Assembly: GCF_005405345.1 (NCBI RefSeq) | Contig: NZ_BJDW01000010.1 | Span: 1 to 64,000 of the forward strand | Direction: 5' to 3' | Source: Enterococcus viikkiensis | GTDB lineage: Bacteria > Bacillota > Bacilli > Lactobacillales > Enterococcaceae | Length of the DNA: 64,000 nucleotides | Part shown: piece after piece, positions 55,338 through 64,000 of the stretch | Position numbering within the stretch: the stretch's first letter is position 1 | How the letters are laid out: the number at the start of each line of letters is the position of its first letter | Translations under genes and position numbers: made by a program | Notes under the pieces: model-generated | Seen by the model: the letters and a program-made list of their open reading frames with translations, nothing else | The model's database searches: none | What the model was told of the DNA's origin: nothing

Positions 55338-56348
55338 ATGAAAAACATCATTTTAACTGGTGATCGTCCAACCGGGCAATTACATTTAGGACATTACGTA
55401 GGTTCGCTAAAAAATCGCGTACTGATGCAAGAAGATCCCGAAAATAAATTATTCATCATGATTGCTGACATGCAGGCATTGACGGATAATGCAAAAAATC
55501 CAGAGAAAGTTTCATCCAACGTCTTACAAGTCGCCCTTGATTATTTGGCTGTCGGCTTAGATCCAAAACGTTCCAATCTTTTTATTCAATCGCAAATTCC
55601 TGAGTTGGCAGAATTGACCATGTACTATCTCAACTTAGTCAGTGTCGGACGTGTGCGTCGCAATCCAACCGTGAAATCAGAAATCGAACAAAAGAAATTT
55701 GGTGAAAGTGTTCCGACTGGTTTCTTCATCTATCCCGTTTCACAGGCTTCAGATATTACCGCTTTCAAAGCGAATCTCGTTCCTGTAGGCGAAGATCAAA
55801 AACCAATGCTGGAGCAAACCCAAGAAATCGTCCAAAGCTTCAATCATACTTATGGCGAGGTCTTGATCGAGCCTAAAGGCGTCTTCCCGGAAAAAGGCAT
55901 GGGACGTTTACCGGGCATCGATGGCAATGGAAAGATGAGTAAGTCATTAGGCAATGGGATTTATATTGCTGATCCTGCCGATGTGTTAGCAAAAAAAGTG
56001 ATGAGTATGTATACCGATCCAAATCATATACATGTCGAAGACCCTGGCCAAGTAGAAGGTAATATGGTCTTTACCTACCTAGATGTTTTCGGAACGGATA
56101 AAGAAAAAATCGCTGAGTTAAAAGAGCATTATCGCCACGGTGGCCTTGGTGACGTAAAGATTAAACGTTATTTAATTGAAGTCTTAGAAGCTGAGTTTGG
56201 ACCCATTCGTGCACGAAGAGAAGAATTTGCCAAAGATCCAGAAGCAGTCATGAAAATTTTGAAAATCGGCAGTGAAAAGGCCCAAGCAGTGGCAGCCCAA
56301 ACCTTAGCCGAAGTGAAACAAGCAATGGGTATTAATTATTTTGCTTAA
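55338..56348 (+). CDS. trpS: Tryptophanyl-tRNA synthetase
   Basis: 336 residues, class I. HIGH-like [12 protein letters not shown] and KMSKSLGN motifs are visible. ATG 55338 has AAAAGGTGAG upstream; the frame is open 14 codons earlier without a start signal. I looked for a T-box in the 260-nt leader and saw neither the GGTGG core nor a terminator, so T-box control seems absent. Confidence 0.96.
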   Translation: MKNIILTGDRPTGQLHLGHYVGSLKNRVLMQEDPENKLFIMIADMQALTDNAKNPEKVSSNVLQVALDYLAVGLDPKRSNLFIQSQIPELAELTMYYLNLVSVGRVRRNPTVKSEIEQKKFGESVPTGFFIYPVSQASDITAFKANLVPVGEDQKPMLEQTQEIVQSFNHTYGEVLIEPKGVFPEKGMGRLPGIDGNGKMSKSLGNGIYIADPADVLAKKVMSMYTDPNHIHVEDPGQVEGNMVFTYLDVFGTDKEKIAELKEHYRHGGLGDVKIKRYLIEVLEAEFGPIRARREEFAKDPEAVMKILKIGSEKAQAVAAQTLAEVKQAMGINYFA

Positions 56349-56361
56349 ACTTATTTAGATC

Positions 56362-56400
56362 AAAAAAACGCTGAGACAGTTCCTCTGCCTCAGCGTTTTT
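56362..56400. terminator. Bidirectional terminator between trpS and hemH
   Basis: AAAACGCTGAG/CTCAGCGTTTT stem with a 13-nt loop; T-rich both ways. Confidence 0.9.
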
Positions 56401-57340
56401 AATTTCCTTCTATTATAGATTGCAAAACTTTGGTGAAGGCCAGCGTATCATTGAACGGCTGGACGTATTCGAAACGGGTCCCACCATTTTCCATAAAATA
56501 GCCCCGATTTTCTGCATTAATCTCTTCGATTGTTTCTAAACAATCGGCGACAAAACCTGGGGTGATGACTAAAACATTTTTAACATTTTGACTCGGTAAT
56601 GCTTTCAACGTTTCGCAAGTCATCGGCGTCAACCATTGACCCGGACCAAATTTTGATTGATAAGTATGGATATAAGGAACGTTACCAATTCTTTCCATCA
56701 CCTTTTTAGTAGTATGCTGACATTGCGCTTCATAAGGGTCGCCACGTTCAACAGTGGAAACTGGAATGCCATGATAGGAAAATAGAATCATATCAAACGC
56801 GTTTTCAGTCAAGCGCTGTTTTAGATTTTCTGCTAATAGATCTAAGTACCCTTCATGGTCATAAAAGGAACTCGAAATCTTAAGGTGAGGAATTTCCGCA
56901 TCTTTTTGATACATCCGACTAACTTGATCATAGATTGGTGCTACCGTTGTCTCTGAATATTGTGGGTACAATGGTAGAATAAACAATTCTGTCATACCTA
57001 AACTCTTCATTTCATGGATTGTTTCTTGAATGCCCTGCTTGCCATAGGTCATCGCAAACCGTACGATTCTATCTGGCATTTGTGCTTGTAGCAGCTCTGC
57101 TTGTTTTTTCGTATAAACCCACAATGGTGAACCCTCTGTTTGCCAAATCTTTTGATAAGCCTTGGCAGATTTTTTTGGCCGCACTTGTAAGACAATGCCA
57201 TGAAGAATTGGCAGCCAAAGACTGCGGGGCCAATTAATTACCCGCCGATCAGAGAGAAATTCAGCTAAATAGCTTTTGACAGCTTCTGGCGTGGGACTTT
57301 CCGGTGTACCTAGATTGACTAACAATATTCCCTTTTTCAA
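56399..57340 (-). CDS. hemH: Ferrochelatase (CpfC/HemH type)
   Basis: 313 residues. It inserts Fe(II) into (copro)porphyrin. The conserved His is in SYHGIPVS and the Glu in ETIEEINAE. ILLVNLGTPESPTPEAV is the family N-terminus. I chose TTG 57340, with GAAGGGTG upstream; the frame continues earlier without support. It follows ndh after a terminator. No other haem synthesis gene is in this window. Gram-positives usually use the coproporphyrin route. Confidence 0.92.
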   Translation of the reverse strand: MKKGILLVNLGTPESPTPEAVKSYLAEFLSDRRVINWPRSLWLPILHGIVLQVRPKKSAKAYQKIWQTEGSPLWVYTKKQAELLQAQMPDRIVRFAMTYGKQGIQETIHEMKSLGMTELFILPLYPQYSETTVAPIYDQVSRMYQKDAEIPHLKISSSFYDHEGYLDLLAENLKQRLTENAFDMILFSYHGIPVSTVERGDPYEAQCQHTTKKVMERIGNVPYIHTYQSKFGPGQWLTPMTCETLKALPSQNVKNVLVITPGFVADCLETIEEINAENRGYFMENGGTRFEYVQPFNDTLAFTKVLQSIIEGN

Positions 57341-57393
57341 AATCAAACACCCTTCACTTTTACTTCTATTTAAAACTATAGCAAAAGAAGCCG

Positions 57394-57425
57394 AAAAAAA
57401 CACCCGCGAACTGATTCACGAGTGT
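57394..57425 (-). terminator. Terminator of ndh
   Basis: ACACTCGTGAA/TTCGCGGGTGT stem (wobble pairs), 4-nt loop, T7. Confidence 0.82.
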
Positions 57426-57440
57426 AAAAAAATATTCGAC

Positions 57441-58649
57441 TTAATGATATAAATCAAAACGTCCCTTTGACATAACCTCTTTAATCCCACCTGTTTCGAA
57501 TAACGAACGGTCCATGATGGCTTTTTTAATGAAAGACGCCGGATACGCGGTCACTTCCGTTTTACCTACCACACCAAAAGCATGCGTATTACCAATAGAA
57601 GCAACGGATCCTAAAGATTTGAATGAGAAGGGCTCACTCGGTTTGCCTTTCATTTGGTTCAAGATATCCTTGCCGGCATAAGAGCCCATTTTCAAAGCAA
57701 TCTGGGCAGTCGTTGGGTACGGACGGTTACTTGATGGGTCCATCACTGCGGATACATCTCCTAACAGATAAACGTCATCATGCTTAGGGTCTGTCAAATT
57801 AGGTTTAACCATTACCCGTCCACGACGTTCTTCAAAGCCTGAATCACCAATCACATGACTCCCGCTAACACCGGTAGTCCAAATAATTGTTTTAGCATTA
57901 AGCGCCACTAAATCATTTTCGTTATCTTTTGAATTTTGGTAAACCACTGCTCCTGGCTCAACTTTTTTGATAGGTTTACCGGTCAAAAGTTTAACATCCC
58001 ATTTATCTAAATATTTAAGACAGTATTGGCCTAGCCTATCACTGAACATTGGCAAGATTTTATCAACGGCTTCAACACAATAAATTTGTATGTCTTCAGG
58101 TTTTACACCAGCAATATCAGCAAATGCTTTGCTGCCTTCGACTAGTGCCCCGACCAGTTCGATCCCAGTAAAGCCGGCACCGCAAACCACAATGCGCAAA
58201 TATTCTTCATTTTTGGTTTCTTTGTACTGCTTCATTTGCTCGATGATGTGTCTATGAACTTGATCTGCTGTTTTGACATCCACCATTTCTAAAGAATTTT
58301 CTTTCACTCCGGGGATCCCAAATGATTCAGATTGGAAACCTAATGCCACGATTAAATAATCATAAGACAAGGTTTTTTGATCCACATAGACTTCTTTTTT
58401 ATCAGAATCAATTTTTTCAACGTTGCCTTGGATAAAAGTTGTTTTTTTAGTATCAACGACATCTTTAATATCATAACAAATCTTTTCATCCTTCTGTGTT
58501 CCTGCAGCGACTTCATGGAGACTTGTAGACTCGTAATGGTAGCTATTACGATCGATTAACGTAATATGAATATCGGCTCCTGATTTTTGTAATACATGTA
58601 AAGCTCGCAATCCAGCGTAGCCCGCTCCTAAAATGACGATTTCTTTCAT
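57441..58649 (-). CDS. ndh: Type II NADH dehydrogenase
   Basis: 402 residues. Single-subunit, non-proton-pumping NADH:quinone oxidoreductase. FAD motif GAGYAGLRAL at the N-terminus, NADH motif GAGFTGIELVGAL (about 165), and LLGDVSAVMD near 300 for FAD. The C-terminus ends in an amphipathic stretch for membrane binding. 41 nt after the prenyltransferase gene, so probably cotranscribed; both serve quinone-based respiration. Confidence 0.92.
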   Translation of the reverse strand: MKEIVILGAGYAGLRALHVLQKSGADIHITLIDRNSYHYESTSLHEVAAGTQKDEKICYDIKDVVDTKKTTFIQGNVEKIDSDKKEVYVDQKTLSYDYLIVALGFQSESFGIPGVKENSLEMVDVKTADQVHRHIIEQMKQYKETKNEEYLRIVVCGAGFTGIELVGALVEGSKAFADIAGVKPEDIQIYCVEAVDKILPMFSDRLGQYCLKYLDKWDVKLLTGKPIKKVEPGAVVYQNSKDNENDLVALNAKTIIWTTGVSGSHVIGDSGFEERRGRVMVKPNLTDPKHDDVYLLGDVSAVMDPSSNRPYPTTAQIALKMGSYAGKDILNQMKGKPSEPFSFKSLGSVASIGNTHAFGVVGKTEVTAYPASFIKKAIMDRSLFETGGIKEVMSKGRFDLYH

Positions 58650-58690
58650 TTTGTATCTCCTCCTCGTTAATATGAATCATGACTCTAAAA

Positions 58691-59593
58691 TTAAAATAGA
58701 AAAGCTAGTGCAAAGCTGACAACTTGAGCAGAAGCTCCCACTGCCAAAATCTTAACTGCACAAATAAATGTCTCTCGTTTGACCTGTTTTGCTAAGAATA
58801 AGCGAACTTGTTGGTAAACAAATGGCGCCACAAAAAAAGTCCCCAGCATTGTCCATGGGGCAATTCCGACCAAAACCGAGAATAGAATGGCTAGAAAAGC
58901 TCCGATATTCAAACCGACAAATAAATCGAGAGATCGTTGCTTTCCTAAATAATGTACTAAAGTAAAGCGATTGTTTTTTTCGTCTTCTTCTAAATCGCAG
59001 ATATTGTTCGCCAGCATCAAATTCGCAATCCACAAAGTATTCGGCAACGAGATCAAAAACAGTTCTCCTACCGTAGTAAAATTCCACTGCAATACTTCAT
59101 AGGCATTCAAATAGACACACAAACAAGTAATCATAAAACCCATCGTGATCCCAGAGAAAAATTCCCCTAAAGGCAAACTAGACAACGGCTTCGGCCCAGA
59201 GGAATAAAAAATCCCTACACCGTAACAGAACAGACCCATCAACAAAAAAGGCCAACCGACTACAATAGATAATCCGACACCAATAATCGCCGAAAGCACA
59301 ATCATTCCGACCATTAGATTAAAAACAACTTTCAAATCCAATTTTTCTCTACCGATGATATTGGTCTTTTCACGATAATCGTGGACCTCGGTGGCATGGT
59401 GATAGTCGTTATAATTGTCAAGAATGTCCACCGCCATATTGAATAAAAACATCGCGATGAAAAATAATAGAACGAGACCAAGATGCAATTTGTGAAAATT
59501 ATACAGACTAAAACAAATCCCGATGAAAAAAGGCAGGACACTCGCGGTCTTCGCTTTAAACTCCACGAGCTCCAAGAAAACGGTTAAATTCAT
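58691..59593 (-). CDS. menA: UbiA/MenA-family prenyltransferase
   Basis: 300 residues, about nine membrane segments. The first Asp-rich motif is NMAVDILDNYNDY (about 50-62) and the second is NNICDLEEDEKNNR. It attaches a polyprenyl chain to DHNA to make (demethyl)menaquinone. Next to ndh and a polyprenyl synthase, this fits MenA. I chose ATG 59593; the ribosome site (GGGTGA) is close and weak, and TTG 59602 is possible. Confidence 0.88.
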   Translation of the reverse strand: MNLTVFLELVEFKAKTASVLPFFIGICFSLYNFHKLHLGLVLLFFIAMFLFNMAVDILDNYNDYHHATEVHDYREKTNIIGREKLDLKVVFNLMVGMIVLSAIIGVGLSIVVGWPFLLMGLFCYGVGIFYSSGPKPLSSLPLGEFFSGITMGFMITCLCVYLNAYEVLQWNFTTVGELFLISLPNTLWIANLMLANNICDLEEDEKNNRFTLVHYLGKQRSLDLFVGLNIGAFLAILFSVLVGIAPWTMLGTFFVAPFVYQQVRLFLAKQVKRETFICAVKILAVGASAQVVSFALAFLF

Positions 59594-59774
59594 TTCACCC
59601 AACTTTCTACTATTTTCTTTTCATATTCATTATGCTATTTTTACACTTTTAGTTCAAAAGATTTGCTTAGCCTTCATGTGTTTTTTCTCACGAAATATTA
59701 ATCGAGCATTCTAGTAGTTTTTCTAGCGGGCATAGGCTAAAATAGAATTGAAAACGTTGTTAGAAGGAGCTCCT

Positions 59775-60749
59775 ATGTCAGACTATTGGAATGATTACCC
59801 TAAAATAAAAAAAAATCTCATTCAAGTAAAGCAAGAAATTGCACAAAGACTTGTTATTAATAACCAATCGATTGAAGAGGCCATCACAAAATTTTCTTCT
59901 ACTGGAGGAAAAATGATTCGTCCGGCGCTCTTTTTTCTTTTCGCTGATTTCGGAGAAGAAAAAGATCCTGAGCAATTAATCAAAGTCGCCGCTTCTCTTG
60001 AACTGCTGCACTCTGCTACTTTGGTCCATGATGATATTATTGATGACTCGCCTACTCGCCGCGGCAATGCGTCGATCCAATCGCGTTTTGGCAAGGATGT
60101 CGCTGTTTACACCGGGGATTTTATGTATACTAGTTATTTTGAACTCTTAGCTGAATCCATGAGTCAGACCCCTTTCTTGCTAAAAAACGCCCAAACGATG
60201 AAAAAGATTTTACAAGGTGAATTGACGCAAATGACTTGCACCTTCAATCCTGATCAAACTGTGGGTGATTATTTGAGAAATATTAACGGGAAGACAGCCG
60301 AATTAATTCGTCTAAGCTGCCAAGAAGGAGCCTATTTTGGCGGCGCCGACAAACAGCTACAAGCGCGAGCAAAACGAATCGGTTCTGCCATTGGACTAGC
60401 CTTTCAAATCTACGATGACATTTTGAATTTTTCCTTGGAGCATGGAGATGAACAAAAGCCGATTTTGACAGATGTCCAACAAGGAATTTTCACACTGCCC
60501 TTACTGATCGCCCGTGACCAAGCACCTGAAATGATACGTCCTTATCTTGAAGCACCTGAGACATTGACAAGAGACGAGCTAATTCAATTAGCCACTTATG
60601 TGGATCAAGCGGGCGGACGCTCAGGTGCACTAATTTGTGCGGAGAAATTCACCAATAAAGCGTTAAGTGAGATCCAACAACTTCCTGCTGGAAATAGTCG
60701 TGAGGCGTTGAAAATCGTCGCAACACAATTATTAGAGCGACATTATTAG
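59775..60749 (+). CDS. Polyprenyl diphosphate synthase
   Basis: 324 residues. First Asp-rich motif LVHDDIIDDSPTRRG (about 85-99) and second QIYDDILNF, in which the last Asp of DDxxD is Asn. The enzyme elongates FPP with IPP to a long chain, probably the quinone side chain. ATG 59775 has GAAGGAG upstream. It diverges from menA, a sensible pairing. Chain length (hepta-, octa-, nona-) is not readable here. Confidence 0.9.
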   Translation: MSDYWNDYPKIKKNLIQVKQEIAQRLVINNQSIEEAITKFSSTGGKMIRPALFFLFADFGEEKDPEQLIKVAASLELLHSATLVHDDIIDDSPTRRGNASIQSRFGKDVAVYTGDFMYTSYFELLAESMSQTPFLLKNAQTMKKILQGELTQMTCTFNPDQTVGDYLRNINGKTAELIRLSCQEGAYFGGADKQLQARAKRIGSAIGLAFQIYDDILNFSLEHGDEQKPILTDVQQGIFTLPLLIARDQAPEMIRPYLEAPETLTRDELIQLATYVDQAGGRSGALICAEKFTNKALSEIQQLPAGNSREALKIVATQLLERHY

Positions 60750-60781
60750 TTGACTCGGTTGGCAGAAATTTTTTAATCACA

Positions 60782-60817
60782 AAAAAGGAACAGAGGAAAA
60801 TTCCTCTGTTCCTTTTT
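60782..60817. terminator. Bidirectional terminator between polyprenyl synthase and pheT
   Basis: Perfect 17-nt arms AAAAAGGAACAGAGGAA with a 2-nt centre, T5 on each side. Confidence 0.92.
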
Positions 60818-60825
60818 GTCGTTAC

Positions 60826-63243
60826 TTAACGGATCACTGCATTGATTTTTTCTTCTAAGTTTTTAACTACTTTTGCCATAAAGCGATTGATTTCTTCATC
60901 TGTCAAGGTCGCTTCGGGATTCACGAAGGTCAAATTGTAGGCCATCGATTTCTTTCCAATCTCGATATTCGCGCCTTGATACACATCAAAGACTTGCAAC
61001 TTCGCTAAGAATTTTCCAGCGGCTGCAGACATCACTTCCGCAATTTCAGCATTCGTATTGCTTTCATCGACTAGCATTGCGATATCACGGCTAACTGCTG
61101 GATATTTTGAAACAGCTTCAAAGACTAACGGTGTCTTCTCCTGCTCAATCAATGCTTCCAAATTCAACTCCGCTACAAAGACTGATTTCAATTCATAACT
61201 TGAAGCAATCTTAGGATGGACTTGACCGACAAAGCCGATCAATTTTTCATCAAGATAGATGCCCGCCGTTTGGCTAGGGTGCATTTCTTTCAACTGAGTT
61301 GCTTTATACGTGATTGCTCCGCTTAATCCTAAACCTTCAATCAATGCTTCCACCATTCCCTTGACCGTGAAATAATCATAGGCTACCGGTTTATTTGACC
61401 AAGATTTATTCGTCGCATTGCCGGTAACGGCAATCGCCACGTGATTTTCTTCAATTGGCAGATCTTTTTTCGGATCATTGTTTTGATAGAAGACATGACC
61501 GATCTCATAAAGAGCGACATCACTATTTTTACGTGCAACATTGTACGACAAATCTTCTAATAATCCGCTGACTAAATTCAAACGCATTGTCGAACGATCT
61601 TCACTCATTGGCCAAGCAACACGAGTTACTTTACTGTCCTTCAATAAAAATTGTTGTGCTTTGGCTTCGGTCGTTAAGGCATAGCTGATTGCTTCGGATA
61701 GACCCGCACCTTCTAAAAGACTGCGAACTTTTCTAGTCGCTTTTTGTGTTTCCGTTAAAAAGCCGGCAATCGTCTGACCTTCAGGTAAAGTCGATGGTAA
61801 GTTATTATAGCCATAGATTCGAGCAATTTCTTCCATCAAATCTGCTTCGATTGTAATATCCCAACGACGTGGTGGTACGCTGACGAATGTCGTCCCGTTT
61901 TCAACCTGTGATTCAAATCCTAAAGCAGCAAAAATATCATTTACTTGTTCTTGCGTCAGCGCTGTTCCTAAGAAGCGATTGACATTTTCGAGTGTCGTAC
62001 TGACTTTAACATTTTCAGGATGAATCTCACTGCCTTTGACAGCCCCTTGCAATACTTTACCGCCAGCTAATTCAGCGATCATCGCTGCCGCAACCTCACC
62101 AGCTAAACTGATGTCACTTTGGTTGATGCCTTTTTCAAAACGCATGGAAGATTCGCTACGCAAGTTATAACTTTGAGAAGTCCGACGCACAGAAGTATGA
62201 TCAAACATTGCCATTTCTAATGCGACAGTCGTTGTTTCATCAGAAATCTCTGAATCTAATCCGCCCATGACTCCTGCTAAGGCAACCGGAATTTCTCCAT
62301 TCGTAATCACGATATTTTCAGGGGTCAACGTCCGTTCGATACCATCAAGCGTAGTAAAAGATTCTGATTCCGTCGCTCGACGGACTAAAATTTCTTGGCT
62401 ACCTAGCTTATCATAGTCAAAAGCGTGTAAAGGTTGGCCGAATAATAATAAAATGTAATTCGTTACGTCAACAACGTTGCTGATTGGACGAATCCCTTCA
62501 TTCATTAAACGATTTTGCAGCCATTGCGGACTTGGTCCGATCTTCACGTCTTCGATCACACGGATTTCGTAATGAGGAGCATCCTTTTTATCTGTTACAG
62601 ACACTTTGATTTTATCACTGGCCTTTTCAGCTACTTCTTTTAATTCGACAGCCGGAAAAGCAACTTTTTTATTGTAGATAGCCGCTACTTCATGGGCGAC
62701 GCCGCGAATACTTAACGCGTCGGCACGATTAGGTGTGATTGACAAATCAATGATCGTGTCGTCCATTTCTAAATAAGGAAAAACCGGCGTTCCAACTTTA
62801 GCATCCTCAGGTAAATAGTAAATGCCATCTGAAAATTCTTTAGGAATTACCGAATCGCTAAAGCCAAGCTCTTGTAAGGAGCAAATCATCCCGTTTGAAA
62901 CTTGGCCACGCATTTTGCCTTTTTTAATTTTTACATTACCGGCGATTCGTGAACCAGGTAATGCCACAATGACCTTTACACCCGCTTTAATATTCGGCGC
63001 GCCACAAACGATTTGTGACAATTCTTCTTCACCGATATCCACCTGACAGATCGAAAGGTGATCCGAGTCAGGGTGTGGAATGCATTCCTTTACATCCCCA
63101 ACCACGATTTTTTTCAAACCATCTTCCGGTGATTCTAGCCCTTCAACTTCGATTCCGGTCAATGAAAGACGATCCGCTAACTCTTTCGGCGCGACATCCT
63201 TCACATCGACATATTCATTTAACCATTTATATGAAACTAACAT
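60826..63243 (-). CDS. pheT: Phenylalanyl-tRNA synthetase beta subunit
   Basis: 805 residues, full length. N-terminal tRNA-binding OB fold (about 40-150, with [13 protein letters not shown]), B3/B4 editing domain, B5 domain, core, and C-terminal FDX-ACB anticodon-binding domain ([13 protein letters not shown]). It forms an alpha2-beta2 enzyme with pheS, 6 nt upstream in the same operon. Confidence 0.96.
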   Translation of the reverse strand: MLVSYKWLNEYVDVKDVAPKELADRLSLTGIEVEGLESPEDGLKKIVVGDVKECIPHPDSDHLSICQVDIGEEELSQIVCGAPNIKAGVKVIVALPGSRIAGNVKIKKGKMRGQVSNGMICSLQELGFSDSVIPKEFSDGIYYLPEDAKVGTPVFPYLEMDDTIIDLSITPNRADALSIRGVAHEVAAIYNKKVAFPAVELKEVAEKASDKIKVSVTDKKDAPHYEIRVIEDVKIGPSPQWLQNRLMNEGIRPISNVVDVTNYILLLFGQPLHAFDYDKLGSQEILVRRATESESFTTLDGIERTLTPENIVITNGEIPVALAGVMGGLDSEISDETTTVALEMAMFDHTSVRRTSQSYNLRSESSMRFEKGINQSDISLAGEVAAAMIAELAGGKVLQGAVKGSEIHPENVKVSTTLENVNRFLGTALTQEQVNDIFAALGFESQVENGTTFVSVPPRRWDITIEADLMEEIARIYGYNNLPSTLPEGQTIAGFLTETQKATRKVRSLLEGAGLSEAISYALTTEAKAQQFLLKDSKVTRVAWPMSEDRSTMRLNLVSGLLEDLSYNVARKNSDVALYEIGHVFYQNNDPKKDLPIEENHVAIAVTGNATNKSWSNKPVAYDYFTVKGMVEALIEGLGLSGAITYKATQLKEMHPSQTAGIYLDEKLIGFVGQVHPKIASSYELKSVFVAELNLEALIEQEKTPLVFEAVSKYPAVSRDIAMLVDESNTNAEIAEVMSAAAGKFLAKLQVFDVYQGANIEIGKKSMAYNLTFVNPEATLTDEEINRFMAKVVKNLEEKINAVIR

Positions 63244-63249
63244 TGCTTT

Positions 63250-64000
63250 TTACTCCCCCTTGAATTGTTCCAAGAAACGAACATCGTTTAGATAGAAATT
63301 GCGAATATCATTAACGCCATAACGCAGCATCGCGATTCGGTCTGGCCCTAAACCAAAAGCAAAACCAGAATATTCTTTTGAGTCAATCCCAGACATTTCC
63401 AACACATCAGGATGAACCATACCAGCGCCTAAAATTTCGATCCAGCCGGTATATTTACAAACATTACAGCCCTTACCGCCGCATTTAAAACAGCTAACAT
63501 CGACTTCGACAGATGGTTCCGTAAATGGGAAGTAGCTTGGACGTAAGCGAATCTTACGGTCGGCACCGAATAATTCCTTCAATAATACTTCCAGAGTTCC
63601 CTTCAAATCCCCCATCGTAATGCCTTTATCAACGACAAGTCCTTCAATTTGGTGGAATTGATGACTGTGGGTCGCATCGTCGGTATCGCGACGGAAAACT
63701 TTTCCTGGCGAAATCATTCGCAATGCACCCTTTGAAAAATCATGTTTTTCCATTGTCCGAGCTTGGACAGGTGAAGTATGCGTCCGCAATAAGACTTCAT
63801 CAGAAATATAGAACGTATCTTGCATGTCACGTGCTGGGTGATCCTTTGGTAAGTTCATCCGTTCAAAATTATAATGATCGGATTCAATCTCAGTTCCTTC
63901 AATGACTTGATACCCCATACCAACAAAAGTATCTTCGATTTCTTCCATGATTTGAGTCAAGACATGACGCGTACCTTGAGAAATTTGTTTGCCTGGTAAA
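63250..64000 (-). CDS. pheS: Phenylalanyl-tRNA synthetase alpha subunit (5' part beyond window)
   Basis: Partial: about 250 C-terminal residues, against a family length near 350. The frame continues to position 64000 with [12 protein letters not shown], so the gene is cut by the window, not truncated. Class II motifs are visible: [24 protein letters not shown] (motif 2), [14 protein letters not shown], and [17 protein letters not shown] (motif 3). The pheS start and any T-box lie outside. Confidence 0.95.
   Translation of the reverse strand, partial: LPGKQISQGTRHVLTQIMEEIEDTFVGMGYQVIEGTEIESDHYNFERMNLPKDHPARDMQDTFYISDEVLLRTHTSPVQARTMEKHDFSKGALRMISPGKVFRRDTDDATHSHQFHQIEGLVVDKGITMGDLKGTLEVLLKELFGADRKIRLRPSYFPFTEPSVEVDVSCFKCGGKGCNVCKYTGWIEILGAGMVHPDVLEMSGIDSKEYSGFAFGLGPDRIAMLRYGVNDIRNFYLNDVRFLEQFKGE

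Noticed and set aside
1-64000. CRISPR arrays, tRNA or rRNA genes, insertion sequences
   Set aside because: Searched by eye on both strands; no repeat-spacer array, no rRNA blocks, no transposase motifs seen.

Overview
This is a chromosomal window from a low-G+C Gram-positive bacterium of the order Lactobacillales. Enterococcus or a close relative is the best guess. The sequence supports this with strong AGGAGG-type ribosome binding sites, Bacillus-type SOS boxes (CGAAC-N4-GTTTG), FabT-type operators, a T-box leader on alaS, a PyrR-type attenuator, a type B RNase P RNA between gpsB and an RlmL/YpsC-type methyltransferase, a zinc-free S14 protein, an RNase PH-RdgB fusion and an EbsA-like protein. 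I saw no rRNA or tRNA genes, no insertion sequences, no prophage and no CRISPR array. The content is mostly core housekeeping, and the novelty lies in small genes, leaders and regulatory sites.

Layout: (1) 1-2.4 kb: a HEPN-like/CBS gene, lspA and rluD, running toward a PyrR-controlled pyrimidine leader at the left edge. (2) 2.4-6.7 kb: the arginine operon argC-argJ-argB-argD. (3) 6.8-11.3 kb: fhs, a cold-shock gene, an ebsA-like gene, an RNase H-like gene and cls. (4) 11.4-20 kb: T-box-controlled alaS, an FGE-like protein, an acetyltransferase, cshB with a VanZ-RDD membrane protein, and two small hypothetical genes. (5) 19.4-27.2 kb: ypgQ, rlmL, rnpB, gpsB, ypsA, recU-pbp1A and dnaD-nth, a cell-wall, division and recombination neighbourhood like that of Bacillus. 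(6) 27.3-31 kb: nox and tkt. (7) 31-32.6 kb: the SOS locus with ynzC, lexA and an SOS-boxed small membrane protein behind an unusual duplicated leader. (8) 32.7-37.8 kb: the rnz-SDR-lapA-recJ-apt operon. (9) 37.8-43.8 kb: a DUF1269-like protein, an orphan winged-helix regulator, a 0.7-kb AT-rich gap, obg, gap and a cyclophilin lipoprotein. (10) 43.8-48.3 kb: a divergent fabZ-like/fabI pair with two FabT boxes, a VOC protein, ilvE with an unlisted 51-residue membrane ORF, mscS and rpsN. (11) 48.4-55.1 kb: a CBS protein, a phosphodiesterase, rph-rdgB, murI, a small acidic repeat protein and a glutamine/glutamate ABC transporter. (12) 55.3-64 kb: trpS, then a respiratory group (ferrochelatase, type II NADH dehydrogenase, UbiA/MenA prenyltransferase, polyprenyl diphosphate synthase), then pheT and the 3' part of pheS.

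The most interesting places are three. First, the LexA-boxed gene at 32358-32621, whose leader carries a 72-nt direct repeat; each copy opens a nearly identical mini-ORF, and the second is positioned for translational coupling to the membrane protein, which is a candidate SOS division inhibitor or toxin-like effector. Second, the FabZ-like protein next to fabI has Tyr where the catalytic His is expected. Third, a recurring architecture places the stop codons of one or both convergent genes inside the palindromic terminator.
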